This document shows positions 1 through 8,671 of a DNA stretch of 64,000 nt, piece by piece. This stretch comes from Rhodothermia bacterium (lineage in GTDB: Bacteria; Bacteroidota; Rhodothermia; Rhodothermales; JAAAOL01). The first letter of the stretch is position 1. Each line of letters opens with the position of its first letter. The stretch is from positions 1 through 64,000 of the forward strand of contig JAUIDY010000006.1 of the NCBI GenBank assembly GCA_030428385.1, in the 5' to 3' direction. The translations under genes were made by a program, and so were the position numbers. Below the pieces are notes generated by a model. The model had not been told where the DNA came from and did no database searches. It was given only the letters and a program-made list of their open reading frames with translations.

Positions 1-574
1 AATGCCGGGACACGTCCAGCATGGCGCCACGCCACGCATACCGGGGTGAATCGATAATTTCACCCACTGGTACTGGCAACGGTTGTTCGAAAGCAGCCTC
101 ATACTCGACGGCAGGCGGAAGCAACTGCCGGAGGGTCTGGACGCCATAAAACAAGCCTGCGGCGGTGACAGCCCGGATCGTTATCTGATCGGAAGCGATT
201 GTCAAGGCATACCCTTCTTCGCCCCAGGCTGAGTCGGCATCGGCGGTCGTGAGCAGAATATGATCTCCGGTTGGCTCTCCTGAATGGTACCGCACCTCGG
301 GCGTGGTTTCCTCCGTGTTTCCGATCAATGCCGCCAACATGTTTCCGATGCGATGGGCTTCGGTATTTCCGGGATCAACCAGAATGGGAGTCTCGGCCGT
401 CACCATAAACCGTTCTGATAGTGAAAGCGTGACTTCGGCGGGGATGGGAATGAGTGCATGCATGGAAGCAGGTACCGGGCGAGCATCGTGCCCTTCTGGT
501 TCACATCCCCCCAGGAAACACAAAAGGATGAGGCCGCCGAGCCATACAGGAAACGACAGAAAGGGTTGACGCAT
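1..574 (-). CDS. Beta-N-acetylhexosaminidase (GH20) lipoprotein, 3' end cut by window edge
   Basis: Reading the minus strand from an ATG at 574 gives an open frame of about 190 codons that runs off the left edge. It begins with a lipoprotein signal peptide: a hydrophobic core, then L-G-G-C with the lipidated cysteine at residue 24. The following domain has the fold signature of the GH20 N-terminal non-catalytic domain, including a G-[LV]-[FY]-Y-G-[VI]-Q-[TS]-L-R-Q-L segment. The frame ends in P-R-Y-x-W-R-G-x-M-L-D-V-S-R-H, the classic entry into the GH20 catalytic barrel. GH20 enzymes remove terminal GlcNAc/GalNAc from chitin oligomers or glycans with a D-E pair that lies beyond the edge here. 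An in-frame ATG at 583 would add three residues. The family call is firm; the substrate is not visible. Confidence 0.85.
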   Translation of the reverse strand, partial: MRQPFLSFPVWLGGLILLCFLGGCEPEGHDARPVPASMHALIPIPAEVTLSLSERFMVTAETPILVDPGNTEAHRIGNMLAALIGNTEETTPEVRYHSGEPTGDHILLTTADADSAWGEEGYALTIASDQITIRAVTAAGLFYGVQTLRQLLPPAVEYEAAFEQPLPVPVGEIIDSPRYAWRGAMLDVSRH

Positions 575-751
575 GGATCGCATGGTGCCGATACGATTGT
601 CTGAAAAGGAAGAGCATCTGGGCGAACAATATACACCCTTAGCGATGCCTCTTTTCTATGCGTGCCATTGACAAAACGCCCCTGCCTGGAGCATCAACTT
701 TTCAGGGCTCTTCACGAACAGCTATTTGCCAACCATCAGCCCAAGACGCTC

Positions 752-1738
752 TTAGTGTGCAACCAGATACAACACCGCAAACCACTGATGCTCATCCATC
801 CAAACCTCTTCCACCGAAAAACCCGCCTTGGCCGTCAAACGTTCGATATCGTCGAGGCTGTACTTATGAGAGTATTCGGTACAGATCGTCTCCCCTTCCA
901 AAAATGAAACGGTATCGGATCCTACCTGAACGACCTGATTGTGGCTGCTGCGGAGGTGCATTTCAATACGGCCTTCGGTCTCGTTGTAGAACGCTTCGTG
1001 CGTAAACTGATCAAGATCGAAGGTGCCCCCAAGTTCTTTGTTGATCCGTACCAGCAGGTTTTTGTTAAACGCTGCCGTGATGCCTTTGCGATCGTTGTAA
1101 GCGGCTTCCAAAACGGCACGGTCTTTTTTTAAATCGACCCCTAAGAGCAACCCACCGCCGGGTCCAACCACGTGGGCCACCTGGTTTAAAAAAGCCTCGG
1201 CTTCTCCCGCCGTAAAATTCCCCAACGTAGAGCCAGGGAAAAAAACCACTACGTTGTCGGCTCCCCACGCAGGCAAGGTCAGCGGCGAGGAATAATCCGC
1301 AGCAATGGGTTGAATCGCTAGCTCGGGATACGCCTTTGCGAGTGCCGCTACCGATTGCATCAGGTGTTCTTTCGAAATATCGATGGGCACATACCCTGCG
1401 GGCTCCATCAGATGATCGAGCATGATGCGGGTCTTGAGGCTACTGCCGCTCCCATATTCCACCAACAGGACATGCGAACCAATCCGGGCCACCATCGCAC
1501 CAATATGCTGATGCAGAATCCCGATCTCCGTACGTGTGAGGTAGTATTCTTCCAGTTGGGTGATTTCGTCGAACAACTGCGAGCCGCGCTCATCATAAAA
1601 AAACTTACTCGGGATCTGCTTGGGAACGGCTTGTAATCCACGCACGACTTCCTCACGGAATGAATCCTCCGGGGGCACCAAATCGAGTACCGGATGGGCA
1701 GTTGGGTCGGCTATCGTTTCACGAAGCTCACAAATCAT
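752..1738 (-). CDS. egtD: L-histidine N-alpha-trimethyltransferase EgtD
   Basis: 328 residues, close to the roughly 320 usual for EgtD (Methyltransf_33 family). The enzyme transfers three methyl groups from S-adenosylmethionine to the histidine amino group to make hercynine, the first step of ergothioneine synthesis. Visible features are the N-terminal S-K-F-F-Y-D-E-R-G-S-x-L-F motif, the SAM loop V-E-Y-G-S-G-S-S-x-K-T near residues 93-103, and F-F-P-G-S-T-L-G-N-F further on. It follows egtB on the same strand after 45 bp, so the two are very likely co-transcribed. The leader just before the ATG is strongly A/T-rich and has no Shine-Dalgarno sequence, as is common in Bacteroidota-type translation. 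Confidence 0.93.
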   Translation of the reverse strand: MICELRETIADPTAHPVLDLVPPEDSFREEVVRGLQAVPKQIPSKFFYDERGSQLFDEITQLEEYYLTRTEIGILHQHIGAMVARIGSHVLLVEYGSGSSLKTRIMLDHLMEPAGYVPIDISKEHLMQSVAALAKAYPELAIQPIAADYSSPLTLPAWGADNVVVFFPGSTLGNFTAGEAEAFLNQVAHVVGPGGGLLLGVDLKKDRAVLEAAYNDRKGITAAFNKNLLVRINKELGGTFDLDQFTHEAFYNETEGRIEMHLRSSHNQVVQVGSDTVSFLEGETICTEYSHKYSLDDIERLTAKAGFSVEEVWMDEHQWFAVLYLVAH

Positions 1739-1783
1739 ATATCTATACGTAATTGTTTTTTATTAGCATAACGAGTGACGGTT

Positions 1784-3145
1784 TTAATCGGAGTCCCCAT
1801 CCTTTGCAAGTCGAATCCCCATAAATTGCCACGTGGCATCGGGCGGAAAGAAATTGCGGTACGTGGCCCGAATATGGGTCTCTGAGGTTGCACAACTGCC
1901 GCCTCGGAGCACAAACTGGTTGCACATAAACTTGCCGTTGTATTCGCCCAAAGCGCCCGGCAAGGGTTCATAACCGGGATACGGGCTGTAGGGACTGCGC
2001 GTCCATTCCCACACATCGCCGTACATTTGCAATAGGTCGTCGCCCGTTTCTTCAGCCACGGTGGGATGAAAATGACCGTCCTCTACCAAGCGTCCAGAAA
2101 CAGGCACCTGCTGGGCGGCGATTTCCCATTCCTGCTCAGTAGGCAAACGGGCCCCCGCCCATCGGGCAAAGGCATCGGCCTCGAAGTAGCTGACATGGCA
2201 CACCGGCTCCTCGGGATCGACGGGCTGGCTCCCCCCTAGGGAATAAAGACACCACCTGCCTTCTTGCTTTTCCCAGTAGAAGGGCGCGTTCCACCCTTCG
2301 GCTTGGGCAGTGGCCCATCCGACAGACAGCCATAATTCGGGCCGTTCGTACCCCCCGTCATTCATAAATTCGAGGTACTCCCCGTTGGTCACGAGGCGGC
2401 TCGCGAGTTGAAACGGCTCCAGAAACGAACGGTGACGGCGTGTCTCGTTGTCATAACAGAAATCGGGACCAACGTGCCCTATCTCATAGAGCCCTTCGTC
2501 GATGGATACCCAGCGAAGCGACGGCGCTGTTGTTGCGCCTGACTCCTTTCGCTTCCGATAGACTGGTCGCAATGGATTTACGGAAAAGACATGCTTGATG
2601 TCGGTCAGGAGTAATTCTTGATGCTGTTGCTCATGATGCAAACCCAATTCCACCAATGGCCGTAGCGTTTGATGCTGCGCCTCATCGGCCCGCTCAAGTA
2701 ACCGCAGCATGTGTTCATCGACATAGGCCCGGTAGGCATACACCTCCTCCACGGTAGGGCGAGAAAGGTATCCCCGTTGTGCCCGGCAATGGCGCTCGCC
2801 TGCCTGCACATAGTAGGAGTTAAACAGGTAGGCGTAGGCTGGATGCAGGGGGCGATAATTTGGAAAGTGCGTCTGCAAGACAAACGTCTCAAAAAACCAA
2901 CTCACATGGGCAAGGTGCCACTTCGTGGGGCTGACATCCGGCATCGACTGAACGACGTAATCTTCGGGCACCAGGGGCTCCGCCAAATACTCGGTGAAGC
3001 GGCGCACCGTTTGATACCGTTCGGCCAAGGTGTCAGGGCGCACTTCCGAACGCACAGGTGGGGAGAGCAACATATAAACAATCGAACAAGATCGAGGAAT
3101 GCGAGGCAAGGCAAGCCACGTGGGCTGCTTGATGCTACGTTTCAA
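1784..3145 (-). CDS. egtB: Ergothioneine biosynthesis sulfoxide synthase EgtB
   Basis: 453 residues from the first ATG; an ATG at 3073 (M-L-L-S-P-P) gives 429 residues and may be the true start, because family similarity begins just after it. The N-terminal DinB-like domain has W-H-L-A-H-V-S-W-F-F-E-T and the iron-binding H-x3-H-x-E motif (HHEQQHQEL). The C-terminal half is a formylglycine-generating-enzyme (FGE-sulfatase) fold with W-E-W-T near its end and L-R-G-G-S. EgtB is a non-haem iron enzyme that joins hercynine to a thiol donor using O2. There is no C-terminal methyltransferase, so OvoA is unlikely; the methyltransferase is the separate neighbour egtD. Neither egtA nor egtC lies nearby, which leaves the thiol donor (cysteine or gamma-glutamylcysteine) open. 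Confidence 0.9.
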   Translation of the reverse strand: MKRSIKQPTWLALPRIPRSCSIVYMLLSPPVRSEVRPDTLAERYQTVRRFTEYLAEPLVPEDYVVQSMPDVSPTKWHLAHVSWFFETFVLQTHFPNYRPLHPAYAYLFNSYYVQAGERHCRAQRGYLSRPTVEEVYAYRAYVDEHMLRLLERADEAQHQTLRPLVELGLHHEQQHQELLLTDIKHVFSVNPLRPVYRKRKESGATTAPSLRWVSIDEGLYEIGHVGPDFCYDNETRRHRSFLEPFQLASRLVTNGEYLEFMNDGGYERPELWLSVGWATAQAEGWNAPFYWEKQEGRWCLYSLGGSQPVDPEEPVCHVSYFEADAFARWAGARLPTEQEWEIAAQQVPVSGRLVEDGHFHPTVAEETGDDLLQMYGDVWEWTRSPYSPYPGYEPLPGALGEYNGKFMCNQFVLRGGSCATSETHIRATYRNFFPPDATWQFMGIRLAKDGDSD

Positions 3146-3186
3146 CTCGGCAAAATGCGTTACACGAAACTGCTCCTATCGAGATG

Positions 3187-4008
3187 TTACAAAATCTGCA
3201 CGTCGCGCAGCGGATCTGGGTGCAAAAACGAATAGCCGAGGTGTTTTTTTAAGCGTTGGTTGCTAATGACCTTGTAGGCTTGGGGCTCTGCGGAGAAAGA
3301 AGGCGGCTCAAGCCCGAGGGTCCGGGCAGCAGCAACATATAGATGCGCTCGGGTAGGATGTTCATCCGCGCAGATATTATACGCCCCTCCCCGTTTGTTT
3401 TGGGCAAGCAACCTCACCACCACCCGCACGGCATCGGCTTGATGCACCAGATTAACAGGCGACGTAGCCCCAGCGACTCCCTTTTTTCCTGCCATAAATC
3501 GCCCCGGAAATCGGTTGGGGCCATAGAGGCCAGCATACCGAAGAATGGTGGCATCGACAGACGCTTGGCGGAGCATCTCTTCTGCAAGACGGAGGGCTTG
3601 CCCACTTTCCCGAGCCGGGATTCCGGTCCGCGCATCCGCCTCTGTGACCACCCGGTTTAAGTTGGCATACACCGAGGTGGAACTGGCAAAGATGATCCAC
3701 TGAACCCCGGCGCTCGTCGCCTTTGCCAACATCCGGCGCATCTGGTCCTGAACCCGAGCCTGTACGTTGGGTAATCGCCGTTGAGGAGGAACGTTGTAAA
3801 ACAATACGTCGGACTCAAAAAACGCGGGGGGGGTCTGGCTATTCTCCCCATCGAGAATCACTACGTAGGGATCGATTCCTTTGGCCTTCAGCTGGGGCAT
3901 TTTTTCGAGAGTGGTCGTTGCCCCTTTTACCTGCCATCCTTGCTGTACAAGTTGTTCGCCCAACGGAAGTCCCAGCCAGCCACACCCAAGAATACTAATG
4001 GTTTGCAC
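3187..4008 (-). CDS. Atypical NAD(P)-dependent SDR-family protein (YeeZ-like)
   Basis: 273 residues with an N-terminal Rossmann motif G-C-G-W-L-G at about residues 8-13. The S-S-T-S-V-Y-A segment near the middle is typical of extended SDR epimerases/dehydratases. The usual catalytic Y-x3-K is not obvious (the matching stretch reads E-S-G-Q-A-L-R), as in the atypical SDR group that contains E. coli YeeZ. It stands first in a minus-strand run ahead of egtB (41 bp gap) and egtD, so it may be co-transcribed with ergothioneine synthesis. A direct role in that pathway is only inferred from position. The reaction and substrate are unknown. Confidence 0.75.
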   Translation of the reverse strand: MQTISILGCGWLGLPLGEQLVQQGWQVKGATTTLEKMPQLKAKGIDPYVVILDGENSQTPPAFFESDVLFYNVPPQRRLPNVQARVQDQMRRMLAKATSAGVQWIIFASSTSVYANLNRVVTEADARTGIPARESGQALRLAEEMLRQASVDATILRYAGLYGPNRFPGRFMAGKKGVAGATSPVNLVHQADAVRVVVRLLAQNKRGGAYNICADEHPTRAHLYVAAARTLGLEPPSFSAEPQAYKVISNQRLKKHLGYSFLHPDPLRDVQIL

Positions 4009-4138
4009 AGAATATTGCGTTTGTTCGACGAAGGTGTCGCTGGTACCACCGCCTAAAGATCTGGTTCAGATTGGCGATGCATCGAAACATAACGTGCGCC
4101 CCCGTTTTCATTGGGGCCTTCACCTTCCCCAATCAGTT

Positions 4139-4606
4139 ATGCAACCGCTGCATCCCGCCATCCAAACTGTATGGCGCATCAAGATGGGCCTGGTCACTTC
4201 TGTTCTGGTATTCGGCGTCCTGGCCTATGACGTGCTAAACCTCTTCGACCGCTCCCGGATGCTGCCCTTCGGCCTATTGCCAGGCCTTTGTCTTGTCCTT
4301 GGTCTCCTGAGCACCTTTTATCTTCCCCGCCTGAGGTATCGATTTTGGAAGTTTGAGTTGACCCATGAAGAATTGTATCTGGAGCGGGGCATCTTAAACC
4401 GGGTGCGCACCATCGTCCCCCTGCGTCGTATTCAGCACCTCGATGTCTCACAAGATGTGATTGAGCGCAATTTTGAGTTGGGAAAACTCATTGTGCATAC
4501 CGCCGGGACACGCAGCAGCGATGTGATTCTGCCGGGGCTTCAACTCCAGCACGCCGAACAACTCCGCGACGCCGTAAAAGCATACATTACTGAAGACGCC
4601 CTTTAA
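4139..4606 (+). CDS. Bacterial PH-domain membrane protein (YdbS-like)
   Basis: 155 residues from ATG 4139. The frame stays open further upstream, but that part overlaps the divergent SDR gene and is not protein-like. Two membrane segments lie at about residues 15-35 and 42-62, followed by a bPH_2 domain with E-L-Y-L-E-R-G-I-L-N-R and V-P-L-R-R-I-Q-H-L-D-V, the hallmark of YdbS/YdbT proteins. The next gene, 8 bp downstream, carries further copies of the same domain. The pair matches the YdbS-YdbT gene pairs known in Firmicutes and other phyla, where the proteins sit in the cytoplasmic membrane; their molecular role is poorly defined. Confidence 0.8.
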   Translation: MQPLHPAIQTVWRIKMGLVTSVLVFGVLAYDVLNLFDRSRMLPFGLLPGLCLVLGLLSTFYLPRLRYRFWKFELTHEELYLERGILNRVRTIVPLRRIQHLDVSQDVIERNFELGKLIVHTAGTRSSDVILPGLQLQHAEQLRDAVKAYITEDAL

Positions 4607-4614
4607 CCAATCGC

Positions 4615-6150
4615 TTGCAACCCCCACCGCTTCATACTGCCACGCCGCAGCGGCTCCACCCGCTCTCGCTCATTCAGCGCTTTGTGCGGAGCCTTCCGGG
4701 GTTTTTGGTTCTGCTACTCCCGATGATGTTTCGCACCACGGGCCGCAGTGACTGGTTCACCCTAGTCCTTGTCATCATCGTTGGCGCGCTTACGTTACCC
4801 CTCATCATTCTGCATTATCTCCGATTCAGTTATCTGATCTCGCCGACAGAAATTGTTATCCACAGCGGCATTCTGACCCGTCGCAAACGGAATATTCCAC
4901 TGGAAAAAGTACAAAACATCGAGATTGAGCAGAGTTTATTGCCTCGGTTTCTTGGGATTGCGAAGGTAAAGATTGAAACGGCTGGCAGTCAGGCCGCAGA
5001 AGGTATGCTTGAGTATGTGGGGTTGGACGAGGCCCAGCGTATTCGAGCCACGGTACGGGCCTACCAAAAAAATCCAGGGACCGCGTCACCGGTACCTGAC
5101 CACCCCGTTGTGCCGCTGTCTGATGAGCAATCCTCCGAGACGCTCCTCTTCGAAATACCCTTTCGGCGGTTGTTGCTCAGCGGGACCTTTCGCTTTTCCT
5201 TGCTCTACCTGGCGGTTATCTTTTCGCTCCTTCAGCAGTTCGACCTGAGTCAGGTGGTAGAATCTGCGCTCGACTGGGTTTCTCGGGGTCGGTTCGAGCC
5301 TTACCTGGATCAGGCAATGGCGTCTCCCTTTCTCACTGCAACCGTGGCCGTAATCCTCACTGCAGCACTGGGTTGGCTTACCGGCATTGCCATAACCATC
5401 GCGCGGTACTACGGCTTCCGCCTGTCGCTTGAAGGAGATAAGCTACACAAACGGAGTGGGTTGTTCACCGTTGCCGAAGGAACCATTCCCCTTGCCAAGA
5501 TTCAAGCGCTGATTCTTCGCTCGAATCCGCTTATGCGCAAATTTGGATGGTATCGGCTGGAGTTACAGACGATGGGTACCGACGTGCGGGAGCGTGGACA
5601 CCAAGTGGCGGTTCCGTTTGCGCAAGAGGAAGTCCTCCTGCAGGTGGCCTCCCATATTCGCCCGCTTGTCTTTCCTGATGCTTTTTCGCCCGTCTCCAAG
5701 CTGCACATCCGGCGCACCTTCATCCGTTACGCGCTGATGCTGAGCATATCCCTGGCTCCCATCGCCTATTGGTGGCCACTGGCATTATGGGGTTTTGCGG
5801 CCCTTCCTTTGCTGCTGGTGTTTGCGTATCTGCAATGGCGACACCATGGCTATGCCCTAGTCGACAACATGCTGTATATCAAACGCGGCGTCTTGACGCA
5901 ATACCTGTGGATGGTGCCGCTTGATAAGTTTCAGGTGCTCTATGCCACCCGCTCCTTGTTTCAGCGTCGCTTGGAACTGGCCTCCCTCATCGTCGACACC
6001 GCCGGAGCGGGACCGTTTTCGTCACCGGTCATCCACGACGTCCCACACCCCGACGGGATGGCGTTCCTTGAACATCTCTACAACGCGTTCCAAGCTACCT
6101 TTTTGCCCGCTCAAACAGTTTCATCGGAGGTTTCTCCCGAGGCACCATAG
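4615..6150 (+). CDS. Multi-PH-domain membrane protein (YdbT-like)
   Basis: 511 residues starting at TTG 4615; the next in-frame ATG would remove part of the first membrane hairpin. Three bPH_2 domains can be read, each led by a pair of membrane segments: near residues 75-145 (I-V-I-H-S-G-I-L-T-R-R and I-P-L-E-K-V-Q-N-I-E-I), 275-350 (L-H-K-R-S-G-L-F-T) and 415-490 (L-Y-I-K-R-G-V-L-T). This is the YdbT architecture. It follows the YdbS-like gene after 8 bp and is surely co-expressed with it. Its last 40 bp overlap the convergent YaaW-family gene. The function is unknown beyond a membrane protein-complex role in homologues. Confidence 0.8.
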   Translation: MQPPPLHTATPQRLHPLSLIQRFVRSLPGFLVLLLPMMFRTTGRSDWFTLVLVIIVGALTLPLIILHYLRFSYLISPTEIVIHSGILTRRKRNIPLEKVQNIEIEQSLLPRFLGIAKVKIETAGSQAAEGMLEYVGLDEAQRIRATVRAYQKNPGTASPVPDHPVVPLSDEQSSETLLFEIPFRRLLLSGTFRFSLLYLAVIFSLLQQFDLSQVVESALDWVSRGRFEPYLDQAMASPFLTATVAVILTAALGWLTGIAITIARYYGFRLSLEGDKLHKRSGLFTVAEGTIPLAKIQALILRSNPLMRKFGWYRLELQTMGTDVRERGHQVAVPFAQEEVLLQVASHIRPLVFPDAFSPVSKLHIRRTFIRYALMLSISLAPIAYWWPLALWGFAALPLLLVFAYLQWRHHGYALVDNMLYIKRGVLTQYLWMVPLDKFQVLYATRSLFQRRLELASLIVDTAGAGPFSSPVIHDVPHPDGMAFLEHLYNAFQATFLPAQTVSSEVSPEAP

Positions 6151-6884
6151 CGATCCCGGAGCCCACACAGCCCGAGATACAGCACAGCCGGCACCGTTTT
6201 CCGGTAAGCGGGTCCCTGCAAATCGATGACGGCCCAACTCACCGACGCCCCCCACGTGATCGGACCCACCCAGCGCACCCACCAGGGGAAACGCGCCACA
6301 AGCATTTGGAACAGCTTGGCTGAAAGCTGCTTACCGACGATTTTGGCGATGGTGCCAAAGATGACTGTTTTGATGAGCCCATCAACGACGATGATGCCAA
6401 ACGCCTGCAAAAGGGCAGGAACGGCAAATATCCCGGCTGACTTTTTGATGAACGACGCCGCCCGGTCTTGCTCAACGCCAAGGCTTTCAAGCAATTCCTG
6501 TTGTTTTTCGGGCGAGAAAGAAGCGAATTGCTTGGTGGCATATTGCTCCACCAGGTCTTCGAGCACTTCGCGGTCGGAGCCCAGCGGTTTCAGGTCTACT
6601 TTTAAGGTTTTCGCCACATCACGAAGCACTTCCCGAAACGCAACGCCAGGATGATCGCCCGAAAGCCAGCGCACAAAATAGGCCAACTCCGCGCTCCCCA
6701 AATACCTGATCTCGCGGTCGAGATGCACATCCAGCGCCCGCCGATTTTCCGGGGTGTCATCATCCTCCACGGCTTCGAGCAACGTGTGGAGTTTCCGGTT
6801 ATCGGTGAAGTTAATGTCGCTCTCTATGATCCCTACCAAAAAGGTGTAGTCGGCAAGGGTGAGCGGCGTATATACATCAGACAT
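6111..6884 (-). CDS. YaaW-family (UPF0174-like) protein
   Basis: 257 residues from ATG 6884; starts at 6905 and 6917 are also possible. The N-terminal half is helical and acidic. The C-terminal third has a glycine/valine-rich hydrophobic region, then W-V-G-P-I-T-W-G-A, D-L-Q-G-P-A-Y-R-K-T-V-P-A-V. This closely resembles the G-P-I-G-W and G-P-A-Y-R-x-T-[IV]-P-A-[VI] end of the E. coli YaaW/UPF0174 family as I recall it. Members are widespread, usually single genes of unknown function, possibly membrane-associated. The gene converges on the PH-domain gene with a 40 bp antisense overlap and diverges from malQ. The family assignment rests on the C-terminal motif and is moderately sure. Confidence 0.6.
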   Translation of the reverse strand: MSDVYTPLTLADYTFLVGIIESDINFTDNRKLHTLLEAVEDDDTPENRRALDVHLDREIRYLGSAELAYFVRWLSGDHPGVAFREVLRDVAKTLKVDLKPLGSDREVLEDLVEQYATKQFASFSPEKQQELLESLGVEQDRAASFIKKSAGIFAVPALLQAFGIIVVDGLIKTVIFGTIAKIVGKQLSAKLFQMLVARFPWWVRWVGPITWGASVSWAVIDLQGPAYRKTVPAVLYLGLCGLRDRYGASGETSDETV

Positions 6885-7127
6885 AGCTTTCAAGAGACGT
6901 TGCATGGACGTTGGCAAACTTGACGAGCGACCCGATTAAAGGTTACGCTTGTCGGCCCTCCCTTTGCTGGCTTCAACAGGGGAAGGAGACAGGCTGGAAA
7001 AAAGGAACACAGGGAAGCTGGTTCGAATCGCATTTGCAATGCACAGAGACTTGGAAAAAGAAATCACCTCCATAGGTTACATTGTGTGGTCAGGACATGA
7101 TCATCTTTTCCCGCCCTTTTCCATCTT

Positions 7128-8666
7128 ATGGACCTCACTCGTTCCAGCGGTCTGCTGCTGCATCTCACTTCGCTGCCCAGCCCCTACGGAATCGGCGACT
7201 TAGGACCGTCAGCATATCAATTTGTCGACTTCCTGGCGGCTTCCCATCAGCGCATCTGGCAGGTGCTTCCCCTCGTTCCGGTCGGCTATGGCGATTCTCC
7301 CTACGCCAGCCCTTCGACCTTTGCAGGGAATACGATACTAATCAGTCCAGATGAATTGGTTCAGATGGGCCTACTTCTTCCTGAAGACGTGGCCCAGCCC
7401 CCGGACTTTCCCGAAGAAGAAGTCCATTTCGAAGCGGTAACAGCGTATAAGCGCACCCTCCTCGAAAAAGCATTCGACCAATTTGAAGCAGGCGTTTTCC
7501 ACGAGGTGCAGACCGAGTTGGACGCCTTTATTGGTCAAAATGCCGATTGGCTGGAAGACTATGCCCTTTTCCAGGCCATTCGTGAGGCCCACGATTTTGC
7601 CATCTGGACCGACTGGCCGACACCGCTGGCCCAACGAGACCCCGAGGCGTTGGCGCAGGCGCGCGTGGACTATGCCCGGAGCGTGCGCATGCATACGTTT
7701 TGGCAGTACCTGTTTGATCGGCAGTGGCGCTACCTACACCGCTATGCCCGAAGCAAACATATCCAAATCTTCGGCGACCTCCCGATTTACGTCGCCCATG
7801 ATAGCGCCGACGTTTGGAGCCATCCTGACCTCTTTTTCCTGAACGATGATGGGACTTCCATTGTGGTGGCAGGAGTCCCGCCTGACTATTTCAGCGAAAC
7901 GGGGCAACGTTGGGGCAATCCCATCTACCGTTGGGAGGTGATGGCGGCACAAGGCTTCGCCTGGTGGACCCGGCGTTTTGAAAAGATTTTCCAACGCGTC
8001 GACATCATCCGCCTTGATCACTTTCGAGGGTTTGAAGCTTACTGGGAAATCCCCGCAGACGAGCCAACAGCCATTAATGGACGCTGGGTGCAAGGCCCCG
8101 GTGCCTCCCTGTTTCATGCCGTGGAAGCAAAACTGGGCCGCCTGCCCATTGTTGCCGAAAACCTTGGCCTGATCACAGACGAAGTCACTGCCTTGATGAA
8201 TAACTTTCGTTTTCCGGGTATGGCAGTGCTCCAGTTTGCGTTCGAAAGCAGCACCGACTCCTACTTTTTACCCCACAACTACGAACAACAACTGGTGGCG
8301 TACACCGGCACGCATGACAACGACACCGTTGTGGGTTGGTGGGAGCAAAACAACAGCACCTTTGCTTCCGAGGCCATGAACCGGATGAAAGCCTACGCCC
8401 GAATGTACCTAAACCTGAATGGGCATGAACGTATTCACTGGACGTGTATTCGGGCGTTAATGGGCTCTGCGGCGGGACTGGTAGTGTTTCCCGTGCAAGA
8501 CCTTTTGGGCCTTGGGAGTCGTGCCCGCATGAACATTCCCGGCAAGGGCAGTGAAAACTGGCGGTGGCGTGTCACGGCGCAGGCCCTGTCCTCTGACCTC
8601 GCAGAACGGCTCGGCGCCCTGACCCGTATTTACGGACGGGCAGCGGACAAAAGCCTGCCTACCTAA
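7128..8666 (+). CDS. malQ: 4-alpha-glucanotransferase (amylomaltase, GH77)
   Basis: 512 residues, standard for bacterial MalQ. It transfers maltosyl or longer alpha-1,4-glucan segments between chains and releases glucose in the cytoplasm. The start M-D-L-T-R-S-S-G-L-L-L-H-L-T-S-L-P and the motif Y-G-I-G-D-L-G are typical. Catalytic residues can be placed: nucleophile D297 in I-R-L-D-H-F-R-G, acid/base E344 in V-A-E-N-L-G and D397 in T-H-D-N-D. The 47-residue D-to-E spacing agrees with Thermus amylomaltase. It converges on glgX with a gap of 5 bp, so the two form a glucan breakdown pair although they are on opposite strands. Confidence 0.95.
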   Translation: MDLTRSSGLLLHLTSLPSPYGIGDLGPSAYQFVDFLAASHQRIWQVLPLVPVGYGDSPYASPSTFAGNTILISPDELVQMGLLLPEDVAQPPDFPEEEVHFEAVTAYKRTLLEKAFDQFEAGVFHEVQTELDAFIGQNADWLEDYALFQAIREAHDFAIWTDWPTPLAQRDPEALAQARVDYARSVRMHTFWQYLFDRQWRYLHRYARSKHIQIFGDLPIYVAHDSADVWSHPDLFFLNDDGTSIVVAGVPPDYFSETGQRWGNPIYRWEVMAAQGFAWWTRRFEKIFQRVDIIRLDHFRGFEAYWEIPADEPTAINGRWVQGPGASLFHAVEAKLGRLPIVAENLGLITDEVTALMNNFRFPGMAVLQFAFESSTDSYFLPHNYEQQLVAYTGTHDNDTVVGWWEQNNSTFASEAMNRMKAYARMYLNLNGHERIHWTCIRALMGSAAGLVVFPVQDLLGLGSRARMNIPGKGSENWRWRVTAQALSSDLAERLGALTRIYGRAADKSLPT

Positions 8667-8671
8667 ACGGT

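Noticed and set aside
7018-7045. GGTTCGAATC, like a tRNA T-loop
   Set aside because: The flanks cannot form a T-stem, and no acceptor, D or anticodon stem can be built around it.
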